Below, piece by piece: positions 15,463 to 22,943 of a stretch of DNA of 23,503 nt; position 1 is the first letter of the stretch; every line of letters starts with the position of its first letter. The notes beneath the pieces are model-generated. The model did no database searches. It saw only the letters and a list, made by a program, of their open reading frames with translations, and was not told the origin of the DNA. Origin of the DNA: Asaia bogorensis (GTDB lineage: Bacteria > Pseudomonadota > Alphaproteobacteria > Acetobacterales > Acetobacteraceae); NCBI GenBank assembly GCA_945886995.1, contig CAMCZJ010000015.1, positions 1 through 23,503 on the forward strand, in the 5' to 3' direction. The translations under genes were made by a program, and so were the position numbers.

Positions 15463-16535
15463 ATGCGCCGCTGGCCTTATTGGCGGAGCTTACGCATCGC
15501 TGCCCGCTGCGCTGCCCCTATTGTTCCAACCCTTTGGCGCTGACGCGCGCCTCGGCGGAACTCACCACTGTTGAATGGGCAGATGTTTTCATCCAAGCGG
15601 CGGAGCTTGGCTGCCTGCAAGTACATCTTTCCGGCGGTGAGCCAACCGCGCGACGCGATATTGTGGACATCACCGCCGCCGCCCGTGATGCAGGGCTTTA
15701 CACCAATCTGATCACCGCCGGCGTGCTGCTGGATGCTTCCCTACTCGCGCGGCTAAAGGCTGCTGGCCTCGATCACGTGCAGCTTTCCATCCAGGATGCT
15801 GAGGCTGAAGGCGCAGAACGCATCGGCGGCATGAAGGGCGCCCATGCGCGCAAGCAGGAAGCGGCCAGGCTGGTGCGCGAAGCGGGCCTGCCGCTCACGC
15901 TCAATGCCGTGGTGCATCGGCAGAATCTCCATAATCTGCAGGCGATCATTGACCTTGCTCTTGCCTGGGATGCGGCGCGCCTGGAAGTTGCGCATGTGCA
16001 GTATTACGGCTGGGCGTTCGAAAACAGAGACGCCCTTTTGCCGACACGCGCGCAGTTGGACGAAGCGACACGCATTGTTGACGCGGCGCGACTTAGCCGT
16101 AAGGGGCGGCTCGTGATTGATTATGTCGTGCCGGATTACCACGCGGCGCGGCCCAAGGCCTGCATGGGTGGCTGGGGTAATCGCTTTCTCGCCATCTCTC
16201 CCGCCGGTAATGTGCTGCCCTGCCACGCGGCAGAATCCATCACCGGCATGGTCTTCCCCAATATCCGCAGCACAACGCTGCGCGCCGCCTGGGAAGGGAG
16301 TGACGCTTTCAGCCGCTTTCGCGGCGCGGGCTGGATGCCAAGCCCATGCCAGGGATGCGCGCATGCGGAACGCGATTGGGGCGGCTGCCGCTGCCAGGCC
16401 TTTGCGCTAACCGGCGATGCCAGCGCGACCGACCCCGCCTGCGCGCTGTCGCCACATCACGCGCTGCTGGCCTCGGCCATTGCCGAAGCCGGCGATCCGA
16501 CCTTCATCTACAGGGATTTTTCGGCCAGCCCCTGA
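15459..16535 (+). CDS. pqqE: Radical SAM PqqA cross-linking enzyme PqqE
   Basis: A 358-residue radical SAM/SPASM enzyme that joins Glu16 and Tyr20 of PqqA by a C-C bond. The N-terminal cluster motif is C15-x-x-x-C19-x-x-C22 (CPLRCPYC), followed by SGGEPTARRD, the SAM-binding region. The C-terminal SPASM domain has cysteines in ACMGGWGN, LPCHAAE, SPCQGCAH, GGCRCQAF and DPAC, the ligand set for the auxiliary clusters. The start ATG overlaps the pqqD stop. It is the last recognisable gene of the operon; no pqqF or pqqG protease gene follows, so the peptide-processing protease must be elsewhere. Confidence 0.95.
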   Translation: MNAPLALLAELTHRCPLRCPYCSNPLALTRASAELTTVEWADVFIQAAELGCLQVHLSGGEPTARRDIVDITAAARDAGLYTNLITAGVLLDASLLARLKAAGLDHVQLSIQDAEAEGAERIGGMKGAHARKQEAARLVREAGLPLTLNAVVHRQNLHNLQAIIDLALAWDAARLEVAHVQYYGWAFENRDALLPTRAQLDEATRIVDAARLSRKGRLVIDYVVPDYHAARPKACMGGWGNRFLAISPAGNVLPCHAAESITGMVFPNIRSTTLRAAWEGSDAFSRFRGAGWMPSPCQGCAHAERDWGGCRCQAFALTGDASATDPACALSPHHALLASAIAEAGDPTFIYRDFSASP

Positions 16536-16595
16536 TCGGCGGAAGCCTTGGCGTCGGACGGGCGGCCCCAAAAGCATGGCGCAGATTTAGCAGCC

Positions 16596-17528
16596 CTAGC
16601 CCCAAGGGCCGCGCTGCGCGGGTGGCTTGGCCGTGGGCGGAACAGACCCGCGCCGCCGGGGGCCATCATCGGGTAGCCTGCCGAAGCTGGTCGCCATTTG
16701 CTCCAAAGCCGCCACGCGGTTCTCCGTACGTGGATGGGTGGAAAAAAGATTATCCATCCGCGCCCCGGAAAGCGGGTTGATGATGAACATATGCGCGGTC
16801 GCCGGATTGGCCTCGGCTGCCTGATTGACCCGCTGATGGGCGTAGTGTTCCAGCTTGCGCAGCGCGCCTGCCAGCGCCAGCGGCTGGCCGCAAATCTCCG
16901 CCCCAGCCTTATCCGCTTCATATTCGCGGGAACGGCTGATCGCCATTTGCACAATGGCGGCGGCAATCGGCGCCAATATCACCATCAGGATCATACCAAT
17001 GGGGCCAAAAGGGTTTTGCCGATCGCGCCCGCGCCCAAACATCATGCCGAATTGCGCCAGCGCCGAAATGGCGCCCGCGATGCTGGCGGTGACGGTCATC
17101 ACCAGCGTGTCGCGGTTCTTGATATGGGCCAGTTCATGCGCGATCACACCGGCGGCTTCATCTTCCGAAAGCATCTCAAGCAGCCCGGTATTGACCGCAA
17201 CTGCGGCATTCTGCGGGTTGCGCCCCGTGGCAAAGGCATTGGGTTGTTCTTCATGGATAACGTAAAGCGCCGGCATGGGCAGGCCGGCATTGGCAGCGAG
17301 CTGCGCTGTCATTTCATAAAGCCGGGGTGCTTCCTGCCGGCTGATGGGCTGGGCGTTGTGCATGCGCAGCACCATCTTGTCGCTGTTCCACCAGGACAAC
17401 AGGTTCATGCCGCCCGCGAAAAGCAGCGCCATGATCATGCCCTGCTCGCCCCCGATGGCGAGGCCAATCACGCCAAAAAGCGCGGTCAGAGCGGCAAGCA
17501 GGATAACGGTGCGGGTATAGCCGGCCAT
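16596..17528 (-). CDS. htpX: Membrane zinc metalloprotease HtpX
   Basis: A 310-residue M48 protease. Two N-terminal membrane segments (TVILLAALTALFGVIGLAIGG and MIMALLFAGGMNLLSWW) precede the zinc site H131-E-L-A-H135 (HELAHIKNRDTL). Two more hydrophobic segments follow, then SREYEADKAGAEICG, which supplies the third zinc ligand (Glu). HtpX degrades damaged inner-membrane proteins together with FtsH. The proline/arginine-rich C-terminal tail is typical of alphaproteobacterial members. AGAGGAAG upstream of the ATG is a good ribosome binding site. It converges with pqqE, about 60 bases between the stops, and diverges from the SDHAF4-like gene. Confidence 0.95.
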   Translation of the reverse strand: MAGYTRTVILLAALTALFGVIGLAIGGEQGMIMALLFAGGMNLLSWWNSDKMVLRMHNAQPISRQEAPRLYEMTAQLAANAGLPMPALYVIHEEQPNAFATGRNPQNAAVAVNTGLLEMLSEDEAAGVIAHELAHIKNRDTLVMTVTASIAGAISALAQFGMMFGRGRDRQNPFGPIGMILMVILAPIAAAIVQMAISRSREYEADKAGAEICGQPLALAGALRKLEHYAHQRVNQAAEANPATAHMFIINPLSGARMDNLFSTHPRTENRVAALEQMATSFGRLPDDGPRRRGSVPPTAKPPAQRGPWG

Positions 17529-17585
17529 GCTGTGCTTCCTCTGCCCCCTCGTGCTGCGGTGCCCGTTAAGCTAGACGCATTCTCC

Positions 17586-17741
17586 ATGACAGATAAGCCC
17601 AGCGCCGAAGACCCCAAGCCCCAGCCCCCCGCGCCCGCCAAGGCTCCCCTCCCGAAACCCAAGGAGATTGGCGGGCCGAAAGGGCCTGAACCAACCCGCT
17701 TTGGCGATTGGGAACAGAAGGGCCGCGTCAGCGATTTTTGA
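17586..17741 (+). CDS. DUF1674 / SDHAF4-family small protein
   Basis: A 51-residue protein: a proline/lysine-rich N-terminal half, then the conserved block GGPKGPEPTRFGDWEQKGRVSDF at the very end. That C-terminal motif (GPEPTR-GDWE-KGR--DF) defines DUF1674, whose eukaryotic member SDHAF4 protects flavinylated succinate dehydrogenase subunit A during assembly. The same role in this bacterium is inferred from the family. The start ATG has no obvious Shine-Dalgarno. It diverges from htpX across about 57 bases; in many alphaproteobacteria small genes of this family are free-standing, as here. Confidence 0.85.
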   Translation: MTDKPSAEDPKPQPPAPAKAPLPKPKEIGGPKGPEPTRFGDWEQKGRVSDF

Positions 17742-18000
17742 GCTTGCGACTCGGGCACTGGCTCGGCACGAGACGCGAACGCGCTTGTGTCGGTGCTGGA
17801 AGCTGGGCCACCATATCTTGGGATTGAGCAAGCCGATTCGGCCCCGAGTCGCGCGCTGCCGATTTGTTTTCCAAAATCACCATATCTAGTTGAATTATAT
17901 AGATAAAAAAATTAAGCCCCAAGCCCAAAAGTTGCTTTTTTGTTCGTGATCAGCACGCAGGCGCGCACAGGGCGCCCCGAATCGGGCCTCGCAAAGTGCC
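17742..18000. other. Gene-free gap with a long-range inverted repeat and an AT-rich core
   Basis: No convincing gene in these 259 bases. GCGACTCGGG (17746-17755) and CCCGAGTCGC (17843-17852) are a perfect 10-bp inverted repeat enclosing 87 bases; a T-rich run follows the second arm (about 17863-17870), so this could terminate or fold the SDHAF4-gene transcript. Bases about 17865-17945 are much richer in A and T than the surroundings. CCCGA-A-TCGGG at about 17975-17985 is a small palindrome just beyond the end of the MFS gene on the minus strand. Confidence 0.45.
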
Positions 18001-19206
18001 TTAACGCCGCGCCAAAAGCAGTGCCAGGACCATGATCGCACCCGCCGCCAGCCCCAGCGTTATGGGTAGGCCAAAGGCCATATCCCCCACCCCATAGAAA
18101 ATCGGGCCCAGCGATTGCCCGCCAAAAAAGGCAAAGGCATGCAAGGACATGGCGCTGCCGCGCGCCTGGGGGGCGAGTTCCGTCGCGCGGGTCTGGATGG
18201 CGTTGTGGATCATGTAGAACCCAAGCCCGAGCCCAAGCCCCGCCAGCGTCGCCACCACCAAGGATGGCGCCAGCGCAAAGCCAATCAGCGCGGCCGCTGC
18301 GGTGGCACCGCCAATGCGGATCACGCCAGCCTGGCCGAAGCGGGCCAGAAGCGGGGCGACCAAAGCGGCGAAAACCAGCCCGCCAAGGCCAAAGGCGCCA
18401 ATCGCAAAGCCGGCTTCCATGGTGCTGCCAATGCCGCGTTCGATCAGCAGGGGCGCGATGAAGGGGAAGGTGCCGAAAACCAGGCCGCCTTCCACCGCCA
18501 CCGCAGCGAACAAGGGCAGCGCGGCGGGGTTCGCGATAATGCCGCGATAGCGTTGCACCGCTACCACCGGGTCATAACGCGTTATCACTTCGCGCGCGGC
18601 GCCGCGGGCGGCCAGAATCAGGGCGACAAGGCCCAAAAAGGCAGCGATGGCGCACACCACCAGTACACCGCGCCAGCCGGCAATGGCGGCAATTGGGCCT
18701 GCCACCACGCCGCCCGCGATCTGCCCGCTAATGCCGAAGATCAGAATGCGCGACAGCGCCACCTGCCGGTATTTCAGCGAAACCGCATCCCCCATAATGG
18801 CGAGCGTCAGCGGCATCATGCCCCCCGCCGCCATGCCGGAAGCCGCGCGAAACGCCATCAGCCAGCCAAAGCTTGCCGAAACCGCAGCAGCGAGCAGCAT
18901 CACGCCCAACATCGCCACGCAGATCATCACAATCCGCCGCTTGCCGATGGAATCCGCCACCGGCCCCAGGATTGGCTGCACCAGGGCGAAGGGCAGGGTA
19001 TAGGCGGTGCCAAGTAGGGCAGCCTCTGCCGCCGTGACGCTGAATTCGCTGGCGATTTCCGCGACCGTCGGGTCGGTCACGCGTGTCGCGAAGGCGCCGG
19101 CGAAAACGGCTGGGCCGAAAATCGCCAGCACGCGGCGCATCTTGGCTTTTTCGGCGGCTTCGCTTTCTTCTCGCGCATCACCGCCTCGCATCTGCTCACC
19201 GGACAT
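18001..19206 (-). CDS. MFS transporter (DHA-type efflux-like)
   Basis: A 401-residue membrane protein with about twelve helices after a charged, cytosolic N-terminal stretch (MSGEQMRGGDAREESEAAEKAKMRR). The loop between helices 2 and 3, GPVADSIGKRRIV, is the A-motif G-x-x-x-D-x-x-G-K-R-R of the major facilitator superfamily. FRAASGMAAGGMMPLTLAIMGD resembles the motif seen in drug-efflux antiporters of the 12- or 14-helix type. The substrate is unknown. Several in-frame ATG codons near the start make the exact N-terminus uncertain. It follows trpF on the same strand with 92 bases between, which contain a palindromic repeat element ending only 13 bases from the start codon. Confidence 0.85.
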   Translation of the reverse strand: MSGEQMRGGDAREESEAAEKAKMRRVLAIFGPAVFAGAFATRVTDPTVAEIASEFSVTAAEAALLGTAYTLPFALVQPILGPVADSIGKRRIVMICVAMLGVMLLAAAVSASFGWLMAFRAASGMAAGGMMPLTLAIMGDAVSLKYRQVALSRILIFGISGQIAGGVVAGPIAAIAGWRGVLVVCAIAAFLGLVALILAARGAAREVITRYDPVVAVQRYRGIIANPAALPLFAAVAVEGGLVFGTFPFIAPLLIERGIGSTMEAGFAIGAFGLGGLVFAALVAPLLARFGQAGVIRIGGATAAAALIGFALAPSLVVATLAGLGLGLGFYMIHNAIQTRATELAPQARGSAMSLHAFAFFGGQSLGPIFYGVGDMAFGLPITLGLAAGAIMVLALLLARR

Positions 19207-19219
19207 GCGTCAAACCCTT

Positions 19220-19273
19220 GTTTGATCGCACTTCCCGAGTCGCCAAATGACCCCATTTGGCTTGAAAATGCTC
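19220..19273 (-). repeat. Palindromic element, single copy between trpF and MFS gene
   Basis: On the minus strand it reads GAGCATTTTCAAGCCAAATG, a GGGT loop, then CATTTGGCGACTCG and GGAAGTGC. The inner stem (19242-19249 with 19254-19261) is 8 bp and perfect. The outer stem (19264-19271 with 19228-19235) pairs fully only if two G-U wobbles are allowed on the minus strand, which is the strand transcribed here. It ends 13 bases before the MFS start. Confidence 0.85.
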
Positions 19274-19298
19274 GGGCACGGTCATGCGGGGCGGCGCG

Positions 19299-19940
19299 TC
19301 ACGCGCGCACAGATTTGGCGGCGGTGATGAAGGCAGCGATGGCCGCCGGGTCCTTGACGCCGCGCGCACGTTCAACGCCGGACGACACATCCACCCCTGG
19401 CGCGCCAGAAGCCGCAATGGCCTCCGCCACATTAGCCGGCGTCAGGCCGCCCGCGAGCAGCCAGGGGCGCGGTGGGTGTTCGCCCTTCATCAGTGCCCAA
19501 TCAAAGGCCAGCGCATTGCCGCCGGGCAGCGCGCTGCCAGGCGGCGGGCGGGCATCGAGCAGGAAGTAATCCACTTGATCGGCGTAATCCGGCAGCTGCG
19601 CCAGATCGGCTTTGCTGCCAATGCCAAGCGCCTTCATCACGGGCTTGCCGAAACGGGCACGGATTTCGCCCGCCCGGCCTGGGCTTTCTTCGCCTTGCAA
19701 TTGCAGGATATCAAGCGGCACTTCGGCCAAAGTCGCGGCCAGAGTGGCGTCATCGGGGTCCACAAATAGCCCGACGCGCTTCGGGCCAGCCGTGTAGGAC
19801 CGCGCGAGCAAACCAGCCTCGGCAGGCGTTACGGCGCGTGGGGAGGGCGGGAAGAAGACGAACCCCACCATATCCGCCCCGGCGTCGTGCGCTGCCGCTA
19901 GCGCCATGGCGTCCTTGATGCCGCAGATCTTGACCAGCAC
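19299..19940 (-). CDS. trpF: Phosphoribosylanthranilate isomerase TrpF
   Basis: A 213-residue TIM-barrel enzyme of tryptophan synthesis. It begins LVKICGIKD (the catalytic Cys is in KICGI) and has GADMVGFVFFPPSPRAV, VGLFVDPDD, LDILQLQGEES, FLLDA and WLLAGGLTPANVAEAI, ending with GVDVSSGVERARGVKDPAAIAAFI; the Asp in FLLDA/GVDVSSGVE is the family's other catalytic region. The start is GTG at 19940, three bases after the pyrF stop, so the pair is co-transcribed. Typical size. In Alphaproteobacteria trpF is often followed by trpB-trpA; here an MFS gene takes that position. Confidence 0.95.
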   Translation of the reverse strand: MLVKICGIKDAMALAAAHDAGADMVGFVFFPPSPRAVTPAEAGLLARSYTAGPKRVGLFVDPDDATLAATLAEVPLDILQLQGEESPGRAGEIRARFGKPVMKALGIGSKADLAQLPDYADQVDYFLLDARPPPGSALPGGNALAFDWALMKGEHPPRPWLLAGGLTPANVAEAIAASGAPGVDVSSGVERARGVKDPAAIAAFITAAKSVRA

Positions 19941-19943
19941 TGC

Positions 19944-20651
19944 CTAAAGCCCTGCCGCGATGGCAGCGGCGGCGGCGGCCGGGTCCGGCGCGCCGGTGAT
20001 GGGGCGGCCAACCACAATCCAATCCGCGCCCGCCGCCATAGCCTCAGCCGGGGTCGCGGTGCGGGCCTGATCGCCAACGGCGCTGCCAGCCGGGCGCACA
20101 CCAGGCACCACCAGGAAGGGCGCGGGGCCAAGGGCAGCGCGCAGCACGCCGGCTTCCTGCGGGCTGCAGACCAGCCCATCTGCCCCGGCAGCGAGCGCAA
20201 GGCGCGCCAAGCGCAGCACTTGGTCGGCGGGGCTGGCGGCCACGCCCGTGCTGGCCAGGGTTTCGGCATCAATACTGGTCAGTACCGTGACTGCCAGCAG
20301 CATGGGGCGGTCAGCGCCGGCTTTCTCGGCCTCCGCCCGCGCGGCGGCGATCATGGCGGCACCGCCGGCGGCATGCAGCGTCATCATGGCGGGCTTCAGC
20401 GGCAGCAGGGAACGTACCGCGCCGGCCACTGTATTCGGGATGTCGTGCAGCTTCAGGTCCAGAAATACCGGGCGATGCCGCGCCATGGCGCTGACGATTG
20501 CCGGGCCGGCTGAGGTAAAAAGCTCCAGCCCCACCTTCAACACGCCGCAATGTGGCGCGAGGCTTTCAGCAAGGGCCTGGGCGCGCGCGGCATCACCCGA
20601 ATCAAGCGCTGGGATGATGCGGGCGGTGCCGCTTGCAGGGCGCGCAATCAT
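19944..20651 (-). CDS. pyrF: Orotidine 5'-phosphate decarboxylase PyrF
   Basis: A 235-residue enzyme converting OMP to UMP, the last step of pyrimidine synthesis. The catalytic signature LDLKLHDIPNTV (Asp-x-Lys-x-x-Asp) is present, along with IIPALDSGD at the N-terminus (substrate loop), VLKVGLELF and the phosphate-binding DWIVVGRPITGAPDP at the C-terminus. The start ATG overlaps the lapA stop by four bases (ATGA at 20648-20651), and trpF begins just after its stop. The lapA-pyrF-trpF order is common in the group. Confidence 0.95.
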   Translation of the reverse strand: MIARPASGTARIIPALDSGDAARAQALAESLAPHCGVLKVGLELFTSAGPAIVSAMARHRPVFLDLKLHDIPNTVAGAVRSLLPLKPAMMTLHAAGGAAMIAAARAEAEKAGADRPMLLAVTVLTSIDAETLASTGVAASPADQVLRLARLALAAGADGLVCSPQEAGVLRAALGPAPFLVVPGVRPAGSAVGDQARTATPAEAMAAGADWIVVGRPITGAPDPAAAAAAIAAGL

Positions 20652-20959
20652 GCTTTGGTCAGGGCCTTTTCTTCGCTGGCTTGCTTGGTGGCGCTGGCGT
20701 TGAGGGACGTGATCCGCGCTTCAAGTTCCCCCACGCGGCGTTCGGCGGCCCGGCCCCGGCGACGCGCCGGCAAGGCAGCAGCCCAGGCGATAAACGCCCC
20801 CAGCAAAAAGGCAACGGCAGCGATGGACAGCACGGCGATCGCCGCCGAGGCAGTCCAGGCAAGGTCAAAGGGCCAGAGGCGCAATTCGATGCTCTGCGGG
20901 TTAGAGAGCATGAACAGCACCACCAGCACAGCGAGGGGCAGGAAGATGAACCAGCGCAT
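20648..20959 (-). CDS. lapA: LapA-domain (DUF1049) inner-membrane protein
   Basis: A 103-residue protein when started at ATG 20959 (MRWFIFLPLAVLVVLFMLSNPQSIELRLWPF), preferred because it matches the normal N-terminus and has GAAGG upstream; an in-frame GTG at 20989 would add ten residues. Two membrane helices flank a short loop, and a basic, coiled-coil-prone C-terminal tail follows (RRRGRAAERRVGELEARITSLNA). Relatives of LapA/YciS act in lipopolysaccharide assembly control with LapB. Coupled to pyrF. About 200 bases separate it from ihfB, a gap with no gene I can support. Confidence 0.85.
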   Translation of the reverse strand: MRWFIFLPLAVLVVLFMLSNPQSIELRLWPFDLAWTASAAIAVLSIAAVAFLLGAFIAWAAALPARRRGRAAERRVGELEARITSLNASATKQASEEKALTKA

Positions 20960-21159
20960 TGGCGGGGCCTTCGGGGTTAAGCGCTGCACACAATCCCCGG
21001 CGGTGGCGCGGCGTCAAGGCATAATCGCGCCGGCGTCACCAAGCATGAACAACATGGCGCGCGGATGCTGGGACGGGGCGCATATCAAGCAGTCCGCGTT
21101 ATCCGAGATGTGGTTCAGTCTTTATCAGTGGTCAAAAGAATGGGATGAAAAATCAGCCC

Positions 21160-21483
21160 TTACGCCTTGCGCATTGCTGCGCGCTTGGCCGGCGCGGGCG
21201 CTTTCTTCGCATTGATGCGTTCGCGCAATTCCTTGCCTGGCTTGAAGTAAGGCACGGATTTCGGGTCCACCGATACGGATTCCCCGGTGCGCGGATTGCG
21301 CCCGGTGCGGCCTTCGCGTGATTTTGTTGAAAAGGCGCCAAAGCCGCGCAATTCCACGCGATCACCGCGCGCAAGTGCTGCGGTGATTTCGCCGAAAATC
21401 GTCGCCACAATCGCTTCCACATCGCCCTGGCGCAAATGCGGATTGCTTGACGCCAATTGCGCGATCAGTTCCGATCTCGTCAT
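21160..21483 (-). CDS. ihfB: Integration host factor subunit beta
   Basis: A 107-residue nucleoid protein, MTRSELIAQLASSNPHLRQGDVEAIVATIF, then VELRGFGAFSTKSREGRTGRNPRTGESVSVDPKSVPYFKPGKELRERIN. The RNPRTGE arm with its intercalating proline is the DNA-bending element. The Ser/Arg-Ser-Glu-Leu N-terminus distinguishes the beta subunit from HU and from IhfA. A C-terminal lysine/alanine tail of about 13 residues (KKAPAPAKRAAMRKA) exceeds the E. coli form but is common in Alphaproteobacteria. AGGGAG precedes the ATG. It lies downstream of sppA with a 126-base gap that probably holds its own promoter. Confidence 0.95.
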   Translation of the reverse strand: MTRSELIAQLASSNPHLRQGDVEAIVATIFGEITAALARGDRVELRGFGAFSTKSREGRTGRNPRTGESVSVDPKSVPYFKPGKELRERINAKKAPAPAKRAAMRKA

Positions 21484-21609
21484 GCCGGGTTTTCTCCCTA
21501 AGCGTTTTTCATCCGGCCCCCAATATGCTTTGGAGTGACCTTAAGCCCCATCTGTTAGGAACCAAGCCCGCCAAGCCGCATGCCTTGCCTGGACTGAACG
21601 AAACCTGTC

Positions 21610-22524
21610 CTATCTGGAAAGCTGCCAGACCGCCCGCGGGGCGTCAACGCCAAGCCATTCTGTCATCAGTGTTTTCGTGAGGCTGCCCACAAACCGGTTA
21701 AGGAATTTCTCCATCCGGTCGCGTGGTTCCAGGTCCCGCACCGGCAGGGCTTCCGCGACACCCTTCTGGGTGGCGAGCCAGGCGCGGCCCTCCGCTTCCC
21801 CACCAATCGCATCAATCAAGCCAAGGGGAAGCGCCTGGCGCCCGGTAAAGACCCTGCCATCGGCCAAGGGGCGCACACGCGCTTCATCCATCCGCCGACC
21901 TGTAGCCACGATCGCGATGAATTGGCCGTGCAAATCTTCCAGAACGCGCATCATCTCGGCCCGTCCCTGATCGGTCAGTGGCTGGAAAGGGTTGGGCTGC
22001 GCCTTGAAGGGGCCGGTCGCCAGGATATCGGGGCGGATGCCAAGCCGGGTCATCAATTCCGAAACGTCAAAGCTTTGCAGCAGGACGCCGATTGACCCCG
22101 TGACCGTCGCTTCCCGCGCCAGCACATGCTGTGCCGGCATGGCAATCATATAACCGGCCGAGGCCGCCGTGCCGCCCATCAGCGCCACCAGGGGCTTTTT
22201 CTCGGCAAAGCGCTTGAGCGCGCCGTGCAAGGCTTCACCGCCGGCCATACTGCCGCCGGGGCTATCTATCACCAGCAGCATGGCGCGCGCCGAGGCATCG
22301 CGGCTGGCTTCTTCGATCACTTCGATCAGCCGGCGGTCTTCCAGGATCACGCCTTCGATACGGAGCCTGAGCACATGATCATTGGAAGCAAGCCCGCCCA
22401 GGCTGCCCTTGCCGAACATGAGTGCAAGCGCCGCGATCACGCCAAGCACCGCAAGCGCACGCCAAAAGGTGACGCGCCTGGACAGGCGACGCCGTTCAGC
22501 GAGGAGATCGGCTTCAAGTGACAT
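21610..22524 (-). CDS. sppA: Signal peptide peptidase SppA, short (36K) type
   Basis: A 304-residue S49 protease with one N-terminal membrane anchor (about residues 19-36). The catalytic Ser122 is in GGTAASAGYMIAMPA and the general base Lys174 in GPFKAQPNPFQPLT; their 52-residue spacing equals that of Bacillus SppA (Ser147/Lys199). VIDSPGGSMAGGEAL and TVTGSIGVLLQ are further signatures. It degrades cleaved signal peptides in the membrane. I start at ATG 22524 (MSLEADLLAE); upstream in-frame starts fall inside the tandem repeat array and add non-homologous residues. It sits between rpsA and ihfB as in related genomes. Confidence 0.92.
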   Translation of the reverse strand: MSLEADLLAERRRLSRRVTFWRALAVLGVIAALALMFGKGSLGGLASNDHVLRLRIEGVILEDRRLIEVIEEASRDASARAMLLVIDSPGGSMAGGEALHGALKRFAEKKPLVALMGGTAASAGYMIAMPAQHVLAREATVTGSIGVLLQSFDVSELMTRLGIRPDILATGPFKAQPNPFQPLTDQGRAEMMRVLEDLHGQFIAIVATGRRMDEARVRPLADGRVFTGRQALPLGLIDAIGGEAEGRAWLATQKGVAEALPVRDLEPRDRMEKFLNRFVGSLTKTLMTEWLGVDAPRAVWQLSR

Positions 22525-22566
22525 GGGTCGTTTGTGGCGCGCGGCGCGCAGCGGGGCAAGGGGTGT

Positions 22567-22841
22567 GAGCATTTTCAAGCCAAGCGGAATCGCTTGGCGA
22601 CTCGGAAAATGCGATCAAACCGAGCATTTTCAAGCCAAGCGGAATCGCTTGGCGACTCGGAAAATGCGAGCAAACCGAGCATTTTCAAGCCAAGCGAAAT
22701 CGCTTGGCGACTCGGAAAATGCGATCAAACCGAGCATTTTCAAGCCAAGCGGAATCGCTTGGCGACTCGGAAAATGCGATCAAACTAAGCATTTTCAAGC
22801 CAAGCGGAATCGCTTGGCGACTCGGAAAATGCGATCAGACA
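22567..22841 (+). repeat. Five-unit tandem array of a 55-bp palindromic element
   Basis: Units start at 22567, 22622, 22677, 22732 and 22787, an exact 55-base period, with only a few substitutions. Each unit has an outer stem GCATTTTC/GAAAATGC, an inner 8-bp stem GCCAAGCG/CGCTTGGC with a GAAT loop (AAAT in unit 3), and an asymmetric internal loop AA versus GACTCG, then a linker ending CAAAC. The period is not a multiple of three and all plus frames are open, so it is not coding. It lies 42 bases before the sppA start, in the reverse orientation relative to that gene's transcription. Confidence 0.95.
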
Positions 22842-22848
22842 GGGGTGC

Positions 22849-22882
22849 AAAAGAAAAACCCCGGGGCATCACTGCCCCGGGG
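22849..22882 (-). terminator. Rho-independent terminator of rpsA
   Basis: CCCCGGGGCA (22859-22868) and TGCCCCGGGG (22873-22882) make a perfect 10-bp stem with a TCAC loop on the plus strand. On the minus strand the stem is followed immediately by TTTTTCTTTT (complement of 22849-22858), the standard intrinsic terminator layout for transcription leaving rpsA. It separates rpsA from sppA. Confidence 0.9.
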
Positions 22883-22891
22883 CTGATAGTT

Positions 22892-22939
22892 GGTTAACGC
22901 GTTTCCCGCTTACGTTGGTTCGCGGAAAACGCGCTAACC
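22892..22939 (-). other. 18-bp hairpin downstream of rpsA
   Basis: Arms 22892-22909 (GGTTAACGCGTTTCCCGC) and 22922-22939 (GCGGAAAACGCGCTAACC) enclose a 12-base loop. Read as minus-strand RNA all 18 positions pair, two as G-U; on the plus strand those become A-C mismatches. It therefore looks like an RNA structure of the rpsA transcript, placed just before its terminator. A T-run on the plus-strand side (CTTTTGTTT) could also give weak plus-strand termination. Confidence 0.7.
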
Positions 22940-22943
22940 TTTT

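Noticed and set aside
16596..17528. HtpX as the missing PqqA-processing protease
   Set aside because: It converges on the pqq operon rather than being part of it, it is an inner-membrane M48 protease, and known PqqA proteases are M16-type. Adjacency alone is not evidence.
17741..17852. Degenerate copies of the palindromic element next to the SDHAF4-like gene
   Set aside because: Only the short GACTCGG core and a GAGC..AAGCC fragment are shared; the two-stem architecture is missing.
18001..19206. trpB expected after trpF
   Set aside because: The protein has twelve membrane helices and the MFS A-motif; there is no trace of tryptophan synthase beta, so trpB is elsewhere.
21045..21215. Tryptophan-rich open frame (MNNMARGCWDG...) between lapA and ihfB on the plus strand
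   Set aside because: It has no ribosome binding site, recognisable family or neighbour on the same strand, and its end overlaps ihfB. Composition is unlike neighbouring shadows, but that is too little support.
22567..22841. Possible CRISPR array
   Set aside because: There are no variable spacers: the whole 55-base unit is conserved, including what would be spacer, and there are no cas genes.
22382..22897. Open reading frames on the plus strand running through the palindrome array, with repeated peptide segments
   Set aside because: The 55-base period rotates the frame, all three plus frames are open there, and the rest of each frame is antisense to sppA. The repeated peptides are a by-product of the DNA repeat.
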